Source: Zanthoxylum bungeanum (taxonomy: Eukaryota > Streptophyta > Magnoliopsida > Sapindales > Rutaceae). From it: a stretch of DNA of 64,000 nucleotides. This document shows, piece by piece, positions 35,000 to 46,570 of this stretch. Made by a program: the position numbers and the translations under genes. The stretch covers positions 1 to 64,000 of the forward strand of contig SKCR01007551.1 in assembly GCA_019454045.1 (NCBI GenBank), read 5' to 3'. The notes beneath the pieces were generated by a model. That model saw only the letters and a list, made by a program, of their open reading frames with translations, had not been told where the DNA came from and ran no database searches. The number at the start of each line of letters is the position of its first letter. Position 1 is the first letter of the stretch.

Positions 35000-35185
35000 T
35001 TTGCCTTCTAGACAGATTCGCAGACAGGTAAGTACAGTTTAACTGATTTAAAACTCCGTTCTTAATTAGTCTATCTATCCGGTCAAGGTTAATGTGACCA
35101 AGTCTAAGGTGCCATAAATAGGTATCATCATGAGAAATCTTTTGCCGTTTAGTTTTAGATCTTTCAATCTTAAATATTTCAGTAT
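34694..35185 (-). repeat. 246-bp tandem duplication inside Copia 1
   Basis: 34694-34939 and 34940-35185 are near-identical. The right copy has several one- and two-base losses around 35006-35040 that break its frame, so the left copy is the better preserved one. Confidence 0.88.
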
Positions 35186-35282
35186 TAAGCTGATTCTGTA
35201 TTACGGCTTATACATATAGATATTTTCGGAGTTTCCCGTGCATATATTTAATCCATTTCTACTAAAAATAACTGACTTATTA

Positions 35283-36436
35283 TTAAAAAATAGAAAAACC
35301 ACATTTCATAAGTTTTGTTACAGAAATCAAATTCCTGCGAAAACCAGGAATATATAGCACACCATTCAAACATAAATAACTTTTATTAAAATTCAAATTT
35401 GAAAATCCCACTGCTCTTGCTGAAACAACATCCTCTGCCCCAACTCTCATGGTAAAGCTACCTTCAGTAAGGTCCATCCATGAGTCAAGTAGCTGCAAAG
35501 AACAACAAACATGGTTAGTGGCACCAGAATCAACAATCCAAATGGATTTATCATCCTCCACCAAAAGAGACTCAATGACAAGTAAATCATATCTACCTGT
35601 ATTCTTCTTCTCTTTAAGCTCTGCAAGGTATTTAGGACAATTCTTTTTCCAATGCCCTTGTTGTTCACAATGGAAACATTTTCCTTTGGCATTGGTTCTT
35701 TTGGAGCTTTTATTGTTCTTCTTTTTCATTATTTTTGCCTTTGCCTTCCAATTGCCTTTGCCTTCCAATTGTCTTTCTTCTTCTTCTTTGCAGATTTAGA
35801 AGATTCGGCAACATTTGTCTGGGCATTGGGCCTACGAGGACCGTTCATAATGGACTCATAATTGGTGAGCTCATTCAGCAGTTCAGTCAATGTGAAAGTC
35901 AATTTGTTCATAGAACAATTGCTTTTAAACTTCAGGAAACTCTTCGGAAGGGTTTCTATGATCATTGTCACCTGGCTTTGCACATTGATACGTGCACCAT
36001 GAGTTTCAGCCATATTTAGATGAGCCATCATCCTTAACACATGGTCTTAGACTGATGTGCCTTCCTTCATTCTAGCGGTCAATACAGAGGCAATTGCCTC
36101 ATGTTGTTACCGGTCTGAAGGTTGCCCAAACATGTTCTGTAATGACTGCATAATCATTGATGATGTCGCCATAGGCTCATACTGTGCAGCAAGAACCTCA
36201 GACATGGATGCTATCAAATAACTATGGGCTTTCTCATCAGCTTTAATCCAATTATTATAGGCATTACGTGTAGCTCTGCCAGCATTAGGTGCTGGCTCAG
36301 GAGGACATTCCTCCATTAGGATAAATTTAAGGTCTTCACAGACTAAGATAGCATTCATGTCACTTTTCCATTTAACATAATTATCCCCGGTTAATTTTTC
36401 TTGTTGTTTGATAATGGAGATTATTGCAGATGCCAT
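35283..36436 (-). pseudogene. Copia 1 gag and protease
   Basis: Gag starts at an ATG at 36436 (MASAIISIIKQQEK), with the UBN2-type core KLTGDNYVKWKSDMNAIL. It shifts near 36106, continues 36040-35729, and ends in a CCHC zinc knuckle (CFHCEQQGHWKKNC) near 35665. The aspartic protease follows with IWIVDSGATNHVC near 35530. The ATG at 36481 is in frame but adds 15 unrelated residues. Confidence 0.85.
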
Positions 36437-36481
36437 GGCTGAAAAAATAATAAACGCACATTCAATATTCATTCGTCGCAT

Positions 36482-38344
36482 TTAAAATTGTCAAACATTT
36501 AGGCATAAAATTAAACATGATGCATGATCAATGTATAATGAATTAGAAACCAAAAAAAAATTTACTATGCCACAGTTATCTATCATCCCACAAATAAGTG
36601 CTGCCGTAGGGTAGGTCAAGTATTTGCATGATAGATTGAGACATTCTCAATTGATTAATATATCTGAAATAACTCTTATTCCTATATTAATCAACTACCG
36701 TTATTTTGATCAAGGAAGCTTTGATTAACAACTTAATAATTCCTTTGTGAGTGTGACCCATTATTTCGGAACCTTTGGACTTAACTAGTGAAGTGACGCC
36801 GTAGGGTAGGTCAAATCACCAGATACATCTAGAGTCCCTATCCTTTCGGAATCCAAACCTGATATTAACCCAAAAAGGACACCATCCGTAGGGGGACGAA
36901 AGCAAATCCGTCTCGAGGCGCCTATTGAATCTCACGTTTCTGGATAACAATGGAGATCGCGGGATATATTGTGGTATACCCCTCTCCCACTCACTATTTT
37001 GAAGTTTAAGGTTTCTATCTCACTAGTTTCTAATGTATTAAGATTATGCTCGGCTAAAACATATCTTTATTAATACTAGTGGATTATTAGTGATCTAACC
37101 AATTTTAACACTTAAAATTTTATTCATTAATACTTATTAGTCTCTACTAATCATTAACTTAAGTAAACTAATTTAATCAAGTTTGCTTAAGTGATCTAAT
37201 TAATTTTAACAATTAAAATATTAGTTCACTTATAGGTTTTAAAATTTTTAGAATTCAACTAATGGACTATATGTCATTAAACCATTTAATAGATAAAAGT
37301 ACGTTATGTACTCCAAAGGTACGTGAAATTGTATCCCGAGTGAAAACCAAATTACCGTCCATTCGGAAGCGGCTATGGAATTTATATCCGGGTTTCCATC
37401 CGATATACCAAGGAAAATAATGTACTCATAATGTTCATTTGTTCTTAAACTTGAATTCCTAATTTTTAAACCTTTAAACCAATTAATCTTATTAATTCAT
37501 TAAATGCATCTTATATTCTAATTTAACTTTTAAATTTACATAAAATCATATTTTATAACTTGAATATCATGCATGTCTACATGTTATGGCATGTGAAAAT
37601 GCAAGAGTAGGCACCCTAGGCTATATGACATGTTAATAAACAATTTAAAACATATATATGCCCAGGTCTGGGCTGAAAACGTTCGTGTAGCGTTCTCTGG
37701 GCGTTCGAATGTTTTCCAGGCAGTAGCAAAACGTTTGAGTTGCGTTTGACTGGAGTTCGAACGCTATCGGTCTGGTGTCAAAACACTGGTACTTTATTTA
37801 CTCCGTTCCGGAGTCCATTTTGGTCCCCGTTTTTTTCTACGGACTCGTAACGGAATGTAATTTCAGATACATTCATAAATTGTGTTAACCGGGCTCTTTT
37901 TTTTAAAAAAAATACTAATCTAATTAGTACAATAAATCCAAGGCATCATTTGGTCTTCAAATCTTGCTCCATGGTATGTTGTCGAGTTCTTCACGGAATA
38001 GGTTCGTAATGAGTCCTTTGTGGCATCGGCTCCTCCAAGTTACAAATTGAGTTCCAAAATGGACTTATTACAAAGGAAATGAACTTACAACACTTGAAAG
38101 AATATGACCTTATGGTCTTACATTTCCAATACTAAAAATAAGAGCCGGAAAAATTAACGATCAACGCAATACATTCATCACATGAATCAAAGTAAACATT
38201 CATCACATGAACATTAAAAACCATTCATCCATGAATTTAATTGTGCCTACTCATCACAACATGCATATTAATATTATTATAATATTAAAAATTATTAAAA
38301 CTTAAACTTAAAAGGAGAAAGGGTTAAGAAAACTTTTCAACCTT
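36482..38344 (-). other. Long untranslated leader of Copia 1
   Basis: 1.9 kb between the LTR and gag without a gene. It holds two copies of GCCGTAGGGTAGGTCAA (about 36603 and 36797), a structured module at 37316-37411, and a CGTTCG-rich patch at about 37680-37765. The last two are otherwise Tat LTR features in this window. Confidence 0.75.
37316..37411 (-). other. Structured leader module, copy 7, in a Copia element
   Basis: Minus-strand unit TTGGTATATCGGATGGAAAC to CACGTACCTT. The ggta/tacc part of the outer stem is kept, and the second stem is tggaa/tttca with a G-U pair. It is in the sense direction of Copia 1, so it would sit in its RNA leader. Confidence 0.68.
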
Positions 38345-38361
38345 AAGCTCTTGATGCCAAT
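38345..38361 (-). other. Primer-binding site of Copia 1
   Basis: TTGGCATCAAGAGCTTAA on the minus strand next to the 5' LTR. It resembles the TGGTATCAGAGC site for initiator tRNA-Met usual in Copia elements. Confidence 0.7.
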
Positions 38362-40340
38362 TGTAGGAAACGACTTTCCTTAGCGCGACGAAAGTTGCTC
38401 GTGGTGGCACCGGGTCTAGTATGGATCTTCAAAATTTTCTTTGCCTTCTCCCTTTGTTGTAGTTGCCAAGATCAATCATTTGGTGTCCAACACTTGGATC
38501 AACCACTCGATCTTCCGAACTATGACTCGAAACCAACAAACCGAAGTGTGGGCTTCACTCACAAAGATTAAACCTCTAAACTATTTAGAGATTTAGGATG
38601 TCACAATGGTGTTTGGCCTTTTGGAATTTCAAATACTCTCACAACACTTGTGAATATTTGAAGTTCTTCTCTTTTTCTCTCAAATTTTTCTCACAACAAT
38701 TGTGTGAATGAATGCAAAGTGTTAACCTTAGGAAGTGAGAGAAATGGTAGAGATTATATTCTCTTACACAAGCCAACTAATCTTGTCATTAAGCATCTAA
38801 TGCTTTCTTGCAATGGCCAACACAAAAATGTGAATGTCATACCAAAGCATAAGAAATGTTAAGCTAAAGAAAATGGTTTTGTCATTAAGCATTCAATGCT
38901 TTCTTTCAATGGCAAACACATAAATGTGGAGGCCATACCAAAGCATAAAATGCATTAGTTAATTACAAAACTATTAGGTGTATCCAAGCCACCTAATAGG
39001 CATAATTGCTTGGATGACATGGTAAGCCATATGGCTTTGTCTCCAATGATAAATAAAAATCAATATATTAATAATGATTTATTTACCTTCAATTATGTTG
39101 TAGTAAGTATCTCATAATTATTACTAACTTGATTATCTCATAATCAAGACTTGATTATCTAATAATCAAAGAATTCTAGAAAACATTAAGTTAAACTAAT
39201 TTAACATAGTTTTCATTGTGACAATAATATTATTAATCTTATTAATAATATATAAATAAATATAATATGAGCATATAATTAGACAATCTAATTATATTAG
39301 GTTTGCTATAGTTAATCGAGCTAGCACGGGGACCAAATGGACCTACGTTCCGAGCTCTAATAATTCGAAATATTAATTAAACTCTTTAATCAAATATTAC
39401 GAATTATTAACTCCGCGTTATTCCACTAAAAACTCGAATTTGAACTCCTGTTACCGTAGATGGATTAAATAAACCGAACATTTTTGATGTGCATCGATAT
39501 AGTCATTACATATGGATATAGCCCTTCACGAATATCTCATAAATAGAGTCGGGTCATAAGTCCGTTAAACCCCTCTAAATATTTTGTCTCTTAAGCACCA
39601 TTAATTCTATAATGAACAATTAATTCATAACAATTATGACTATAAAATATTTCTATTCATAATAGAAAAGTTGAGCGCTCAAATTGTTCAAGTCCGAATC
39701 AACTTAAAAGAGATATTCATCTGCTTCTCGTAAGAATGAGTGAATTTCATATCTATGTAAAACGTTCCCAGCTATATACCAAATCATATCCCAAAAATAC
39801 GTAGTTATTGGCTGGGAATGCAACACCAACCTCACCATAGTAAATCAAAGAACATAACCTGTCATGTAGGAGTTCGTAGTACACTCAGGATTAAGATCGA
39901 ATCCATATATGACCATCTATTAGATAAAATGAATTTCTTCGGTTAACGGATATTAAAAGAAATTCGTATTTATCTGAGTCCAGTCCTATATGATCTTATC
40001 ATACAAGGTGCCTTCATTCACATGTCATTACATGAACGATCCCGGATCAAGGTCGTCATACAAGTATAGAATGGACCGCAGCTATAGATATACCACAAAC
40101 AAAGTACTCTCTCTGTTTGCTCTCTATGGACTATTTAGATTATTAACTTTAGAATTAAATCCTCTTGTGCATCAAACATACACTAATCTAAAGGTACAAG
40201 AGTAATCAAGGTAAACAAGACAATTGGACAATATACGATATAAATCAAACAACTTTGATAAAAAGAATAATGCATTTATTATTATTACAATAATCAATTT
40301 CATTTACAATACATGAAGTTCTAGGACATAAATCCCAACA
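38362..40340 (-). repeat. 5' LTR of Copia 1
   Basis: 1979 bp, TGTTGGGATT to CCTACA on the minus strand, partner of 30230-32216. Confidence 0.93.
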
Positions 40341-41219
40341 GTTAACATGTATGCATGTAATGCATGAAATACACGAGATCATTAAGATTTTTACGCCAGT
40401 TGGCCCATTATCATTTTAAAGCATTTAATCATACTATTGCGCGGTGCAAACTTGTCCCAGATGAAAAGTCCCAACAAGTTTATAATTTTGCGATAACATG
40501 GCTAAACAACTTCAAATAATAAGAGGCCCAGACACAAAATGGCCTATCAGCATTTTAGAAGCTTTTGGCCCAATTATCAAAAGACATGAACTTGTCCCAG
40601 TTTAAATGGCCCAACAAGTTCATATATTTTGACAAAAAGTCCAACTGTATCCAAATAACAATGATCCAAACATAAACATAAAGATATAATTTCTACTGGT
40701 CATATAACTATGGTTCACATGTAGGTTTATAGGAGTGTAAACAAATGCTCTCGCTGACGAATGACTGCCCACAACTAGGACTCCCCACTCAAGGGTTCGA
40801 GCGACCAAGTGAGCGCACCTTTTTTATACCTTAAGGTACGTGCCAACGAGTTATGGTGTGTGACCGACTGTCAAATGGATTTCCCATTGTAGATTCCCCA
40901 GAGGGAGGGCGGAGCGAACTCTCTTAAAAACCCAAGCCTCTTAGGCTCTTATCGCTTGGTGACAGGAATAAACAACGAGTCCTCCAAATTAGTCCATCAC
41001 ATTAAGCTACAAGGAAATGATTATTTAGGTACCCTCACAGCTTTTCCTTATAGAAAGGTAGTGAGTGAAGGAAGACACCAAACCATTACCTAGCCTTAAT
41101 AATGTCTTTGATTAAACCCCTTCAACCCACTGTAGACATGGTTATTTAAAGCACAAATCAAAAACATTACAAGACATTATTTCGGGGCCGATTCTCTATC
41201 CCCAGTGGATTCACTAGAC
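40341..41219 (-). other. Element 2 leader and primer-binding site
   Basis: Reverse match to the element 1 leader (3394-4480), including the GGGCCATTTAAACTGGGAC repeats near 40600. The primer-binding site next to the LTR (about 41199-41216) reads TAGTGAATCCACTGGGGA, with several changes from the element 1 site in its first ten bases. That would weaken priming. Confidence 0.75.
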
Positions 41220-41314
41220 TGTAGAACACAGAAATTGACGATGCTGTTGGCCTAGTTGGGAGTACGGAGTAGCCCGCGGGGGAACTAAACCGGAGAAATA
41301 AAATGGAGTCGCCA

Positions 41315-41330
41315 CCCAATGTGAACTGGG
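41315..41330 (-). other. U5 hairpin of the element 2 5' LTR
   Basis: CCCAGT, loop TCAC, ATTGGG on the minus strand: six pairs with one G-U. Confidence 0.55.
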
Positions 41331-41789
41331 AAAATGATTTAAGGCCGCACTCATCCCTCGAAATGGAAGACCTCAAACCGTTGGGTTCATAATGGTCTCT
41401 TACTTATGTCACTTGTAATGAACGGATTTGTGCAATTTTAACCAAGTCTACTCAGCATACATTTGCAAAAATGTAACATACACCTAAATTCGTATAAGGC
41501 TTAAATCTAAGTTTGCATGCTTTAAAAGTTAGTTATCATAACGGAAAACATACGATATCACACAATGAGCGTGTTGAATTATCAAATACGAAAAATAAAT
41601 AACAACCTAAACATAAAGGTAAATTAAACTCCTATTGCGAAAGAAAATAACTAAATCATGCATAAACAAGTAACATAATCATGCTTTAAAAATAAACAAC
41701 ATACTAGACTAAATCATGCTAAATAATCTACTAGACTAAATCATGTTCGAATACAAGGTTGGATGAAACGAAATACGTGTATCTCTCAA

Positions 41790-41885
41790 GTGGTACGTGG
41801 CATTGTATCTCAAGTACAAACCGTACTACCGTCCATTCAGATTCGGCTACGGAGTTTACGTTCGAGTTTCCATCCGATATACCAC
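41790..41885 (-). other. Structured leader module, copy 8
   Basis: Outer stem gtggta/taccac, inner arm ccgta/tacgg. The third arm cgaac/gtttg replaces cagac/gtctg, a coordinated change that keeps five pairs. Confidence 0.7.
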
Positions 41886-43553
41886 AAGAGAGAACACATA
41901 TTCCGTTCATCCGGAAATCACATCATGCACCAATCCACAATACTCATATGAAGTAAAGTACTAAAATAAATAAAAATAAAGGATAATAAATAAAGAAGGT
42001 GCCCTCATGTTTAACCTCTTTTGTCGTCTCTCGGAAGTGCGTTACACGGCGTCGGAAGGGTTGATGCTCCGCAACTCCTCCGGTTTACTGGTTCCACTGT
42101 TTTCACTATTTACTGTTCACATTGTTTTCTCGGGCTCACTGTTTTTGTTGTTTCGTCTATTTTCACTCGCGGTTTCCATTCGCTATTTTCTCTGATTCAC
42201 TCACTGTTTCCGTTCGCTGTTTTCTCAGGTTGGACTGTTTTGTTCACAGTTTGTGGCAGTTTGCGGGTGTTATATGTGCAGATTGTGGCAGTTTGCGGGT
42301 GTTATATGCGCTGATTCAGGGGATGTTTTCAAAGAATTGTGTAGGCGTGTTTGAAGGCTATTTTGAGGGAGTAATGGGCGTGAGACAGTAGGCTATTGAA
42401 GGTATATGTGGCGTGAAATGAGGCAGTGAAATGAGGGACGTGTCAATGGCCTGTGCGTGTGTGCATGCTTAGGCGTGAAAGGGTTTTTGTTTGTGAAGAG
42501 TAGTCAATTTGGTCGATGTGGGATTACTTTTGGTGAATGGGTGTGTATTGATGTGGGGAGATAATATGCTAATGGGGTCGTGAGTTGTCTTGCGTGAAAG
42601 CTATATTGAGTGGAAGGGTTTTTGCGTGAAATAAGGGTGGAGTTGAGGGCTTGCGTGAAGGGTCAGGTGCGTGAAGTTGGAGACTTGCGCTGAATGGGTG
42701 TTTCTTGATCGATGTGGGACTAAAGGGGAGGGGCGTGTGAGGTGTTTGTGCGTGGGAGTTGAAGGCAAAATAGAGGCTTTGTTTCCTAATCGATGTGGGA
42801 TGTGAAGTGTGGCTGATGGGCTGTTATTTTAGGCGTGAATAGGTTAGTTTCATGAGGGGTTACTGGTGTGAACAATGGCAATGGAGAAGGGTGTGTAGGC
42901 GTGAGTCTAAGGGCTGGGATGAAGGTGCTTTTAGTTTGAGTTTAAGGGGCTGGAATGGGGAGCAGTGGGAGTGAATTTAGGGGCTAACTCCATGGGTATT
43001 TGCGTGGATAATGGCTAGTCTTCAATGGGTGTTTGGCGTGAGCAATGATAATGGAGATGAGAGAATTTTTGTGTTCTATATGTGCTATGAAAGTGCTAGG
43101 GGAAAGATAGTAGGATTTTGGGTTGTTTTTATAGGCAAAATGGGTGAATTAATTGGGTAGGCTAATGTTGTTGGAGGGTTATTAATTGGGTGGCTACTTT
43201 GTTGAAAAAAAATTGGAAATGGGATGGCTTAGTCATAGGCGTGGGGTTACTAAATTAAATGCTTGACTTGGTGAATTGAGGCTATTAAATGGCTTGAAAA
43301 ATTTGGTAAAGGGGTGGCTTTGGTGTTAATGGGCGAAGGGTAGACTTTATGTAGGTTTTGGGCCAAGGGTGATTTTGAAACGGAGGTCCAACGAGCAATC
43401 CCGAAACTAAACGAGCGAATAAAGTCCAACAGAACGTCAATTCTTGACTTTTCCCTTCTGATGTCCGTTTTCCGTGACTTCCGCGACATAAGAGGTAGTG
43501 CCTCCGTACGAGGCTCATCATCGGGACTTATATGCAAAAATGTATTGCCTACA

Positions 43554-43558
43554 CCTCC
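43554..43558. repeat. Right target-site duplication of element 2 (CCTCC)
   Basis: Identical to 23045-23049. Confidence 0.9.
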
Positions 43559-44324
43559 ATTAACCGATCATAAAATGAATAAAGACATATAAGATAAACT
43601 TCCACCACACAAGACCGACACTTTACACACACCAGTTTCAAACAAACACAAACAACACCTCATCAACGCACCCCACAAGATCCAGCAACCAAAGACACAC
43701 GTCCTCATAAGCCACTCACAACATTCACGGATTAACCCACTCCACTCGTCACAAATAAACCCCCATTAACCGACCAAAAAGAAGCCATATTCAGCAACTC
43801 ACGACAACCTAGGGCTCACTTTTCTCACACCTTAGCCACGCATAAACCAGTCCTCCAGCGCACAAACAAAATGCACAAATCCAAGCAACCCCTAATACCC
43901 TCACTGACCTAAAACAGCAGCCCCGAATACCCTAAAACAGTCCCTATAATCAAACAAAACAGTGAACAAAAATATCCCCAAAACAGTCCCTTAGAACAAC
44001 CCAAACCGAGACCTAAAACCGAGACAAAAAAGTCCCCAAAATCTGCAGTCCAAACAGCGAAGAATGTAGAGAAATCAGCGGCTCAACACAGAGAAACGGC
44101 GAATAAAATATTGAACCAGAGAACCAGAAAAGTGACGGAGCATTAACCATTTCGGCGACGGTGTAACGCACTTCCGAGAAGTAACTTAAAAGGTAAGACC
44201 TGAGGGCACCCTTTACTATTATTTATTTATCTTTTCAGTTATTTATTATTATCCCATCACATGCATCATTATATTTCACGAATATTTTCATGTGCATTGG
44301 GTTAATGATCGTGTGCTATCTCTT

Positions 44325-44420
44325 GCGGTATATCGGATGGAAACCCAGACATAAATTCCGTAGCCGAATCCGAATGGACGGTAGTGCGGTTTGTACTTGG
44401 GATACAACTCCACGTACTGC
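44325..44420 (+). other. Structured leader module, copy 9
   Basis: Outer stem gcggta/tactgc, with a G-U pair intermediate between the gcggta/taccgc and gtggta/taccac forms. Third arm cagac/gtttg, inner arm ccgta/tgcgg. Confidence 0.72.
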
Positions 44421-44532
44421 TTGAGAAACTTTCATGCACGTGTTTCATTTTTTTATTTAATTTTTGTGTTCATTCATTGTTTGTGTTTACTGTTCCGTTA
44501 TTTATTTTCTGTGTATTGTTTCTTCATTTACT

Positions 44533-45215
44533 TATGCATTGTTATTTAGTGTGCATGGGTTAATCACGTTGGATTAAAGGTCTCTCGTTTGAGGAAAATG
44601 CCTAAGGGCAGCCTTTACCATGATATTTTGCCGCGTCGGATGAAGTACACTTGATTGGATGTGAAATACGTTCAATCGGGCATACAAGGTCCTATATAGA
44701 TGTCGGCCTTGGTCGCATCTCTTCTCTTATTTTGTTATTCGTTTCTTATTGTTTCTTTATTTATTTATGCATTGTTATTTAGTGCACATGGGCTAATTAC
44801 GTCGGATTAAAGGTCCCTCATCTGAGGTAAATGCCTAAGGGCAGCCTTTACCACATTATTTTGCCGCGCCAGACGAAGTACGCTTGGTTGGAAGTGAAAT
44901 ACATCCAATCGGGCATACGAGGTCCCATATAGATGTCGGCCAAGTCTCTTGGTCGCATCGCTTTTATTATTCCGTTATTTACTTTTCGTATGTTGTTCCA
45001 TTTATTTATTTATGCATCGTTAATTAGTGCGCATAGGCTAATCACGTTGGATTAAAGGTCCCCCCATTCGAGGGAAATGCCTGAGAGCAGCCTTACCACG
45101 ATATGTTGCCGCGCCAGACGAGGTACGCTTGGTTAGATGTGAAATACGTCCAATTGGGCATACAAGATCCCATATAGATGTCGGCCAAGGCTCTTGGTCG
45201 AATCTCTTTCCTTAT
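44533..45215 (+). repeat. Tandem array of three ~235-245 bp units in the family 3 LTR
   Basis: Units begin with TTATGCATTGTTATTTAGTG-type sequence near 44533, 44765 and 45011. They share the core of the 178-bp units (CCTTTACCA, TTGCCGCGCC, CAATCGGGCATAC) plus an added TATAGATGTCGGCC segment. Thus the array predates the split of these families. Confidence 0.82.
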
Positions 45216-45383
45216 AATTTTGTTATTCACTTTTTGTTTGTTTGTTATTTTTTATTTATCGCTCCATATTCATTCTATGTAAATGCTCCATATTCATTCT
45301 ACGGTTTAGTCCCCCGCGGGCTACTCCGTACTACCGACGGGCCGTAAGCCCGGACAGCGTCGCCCATCTCTGTTCACACAGTA

Positions 45384-45401
45384 TGGCGACTCCACTGGGG
45401 A
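45384..45401 (+). other. Primer-binding site of family 3
   Basis: TGGCGACTCCACTGGGGA, identical to that of element 1, three bases after the LTR end. Confidence 0.8.
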
Positions 45402-46570
45402 TAAAGAATCGGCCCCGAAGTAATGCCTTGTAATTCTTGTGGTTTTTGTTTTAGTTAACCTAGTCTCATATATTGCATGTGTTAGCTTGACTTGATTATG
45501 CGCTTGGGCGGGCTCCCCTTCTGAAGTCAGGGGTCAATTGCGTGCTTCTTTGTGGTTTTGATTTTGGTCAGGGGGTGGGTGTGTGGTTTATGGTAGCATG
45601 TGTTAACTGGGTTTCTTGATGTGGATGTCTTCGTGGGCATGGTTAATGTAGCATGTGCTGTGGTTTTCTTGATATGGCTGTTTGTACGCATGGGTTGGTG
45701 TTCGTGCATGTGTGCAGAAGGGAGGGAAAGAACAGAAGTGAAGTCCAACCAGTTTGGAGTGCTTGTTATTGGCATTGTTTAATCTGGATTGCTTGTGCAC
45801 GTGGACTGACTTCCTGATGGATGCAGGGAATTAAGCTTGGTGTGATTCCATTGAGCTTAAACGGATATTAAATGAATCGAATTCATATTCGATTCGTTTA
45901 TGATTCGTTTAATAAACGAATATACGAATTGACAAATTCAAATTCGGATTCGATTTGTTTAATAAATAAATCGAATCGAATTGATCCATTTATTAAACGA
46001 ATTCATTTTTTCAAACTCATATTCACTTTAAAGCGAATCGAATTGAACGAATAAACGAATCACCCACTACTCACACCCATTGAGCCATTGAGCTTTGGTC
46101 CTCATGAGCTTTCTTTGATATGGCTGTTTCGCATATAGCTGGGTTTGTGCACGCGGGCTGGCTTGGGTGTCTTCGTTTAGTATGGGCTGGTTCTGTGGTT
46201 GTGGGCTGGTTCTTGTGGTTGTGAGCATTTCCAAAATTGACTGCATTTCGTTTAGTGAGTGCTGGATGCCTTGGTTTAGTGTGGGCTGACGCTTGTGCTT
46301 ATTGGGCTCATTTGGTGCCCTGGTTTTAATGAGACGCTTCTTGCATGTGGGCAGACATTTCTACTCGTGGCCTGGTGTGATTTTATTAGAAGTTATTTTC
46401 ATGTCCTGGGAGCAAATATCTTTTTTCGTGCTGCGATGAATTTTTTGTTGGGCTGTCTTTGCGTGTGGGCTGGCATTTATGCACGTGGCTGGCTAGCTTT
46501 GATTTCTTGATCCAGCGTGGGCTGGCGTTTGTGATTATGGGCTGGTTTTGGTCTCGGTTTCTGCTGTGAC
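45402..46570 (+). other. Family 3 leader remnant, degraded
   Basis: About 100 bases after the primer-binding site resemble the element 1 leader start (AGAATCGGCCCC). Beyond that is TG-rich sequence with many GTGGGCTGG-type repeats and no coding potential. No gag follows, so the element is truncated here. An AT-rich insert lies at 45848-46090. Confidence 0.55.
45848..46090. repeat. AT-rich insert of ATTCGATTCGTTT repeats
   Basis: About 230 bases built of forward and reverse copies of GAATCGAATTC/AAACGAAT motifs, with CCATTGAGC on both sides (left from about 45848; right copies from about 46077). The direct repeat and the inverted internal motifs suggest a small hAT-like non-autonomous element. 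The terminal repeats are not clean. Confidence 0.45.

Larger units (their letters stand above)
30230..40340 (-). mobile_element. Copia 1: Ty1/Copia LTR retrotransposon
   Basis: Minus-strand element with LTRs at 38362-40340 (5') and 30230-32216 (3'), a primer-binding site, a long leader, gag, protease, integrase, reverse transcriptase and RNase H in Copia order. The LTRs read TGTTGGGATTTA to CCTACA on the minus strand. Domain wording (CESCLECKMTKRPF, KSMNVKALGGFEYF) suggests a Tork/Angela-like lineage, which is not certain. Frames are broken at several points. Confidence 0.92.
23050..43553 (-). mobile_element. Element 2: Tat-type Gypsy deletion derivative
   Basis: Minus-strand element bounded by CCTCC, with LTRs at 41220-43553 (5') and 23050-25409 (3'). 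It holds a primer-binding site, leader, gag remnant, three stitched scraps of polymerase, a very long repetitive 3' UTR and a polypurine tract. A 10.1 kb Copia element (30230-40340) interrupts it between leader and gag. It lacks reverse transcriptase, RNase H and most of integrase, so it could move only with proteins supplied in trans. Confidence 0.92.
41220..43553 (-). repeat. 5' LTR of element 2
   Basis: On the minus strand TGTAGGCAATAC to GTTCTACA, 2334 bp. Compared with the other LTR it has several small deletions (for example near 42230). Contains a structured module (41790-41885) and a U5 hairpin (41315-41330). Confidence 0.92.
43559..45380 (+). repeat. Family 3 LTR, right part (3' end)
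   Basis: Continues the LTR cut at 23049. It holds AACAGTCCC-rich sequence like the element 1 LTRs, a structured module at 44325-44420, three tandem units, and an end GTTTAGTCCCCCGCGGGCTA to TGTTCACACA that matches the other families. It is followed by a primer-binding site, so it is a 5' LTR. Confidence 0.85.

Noticed and set aside
35449..36019. Plus-strand frames opposite Copia 1 gag
   Set aside because: Antisense shadows of the gag and protease region.
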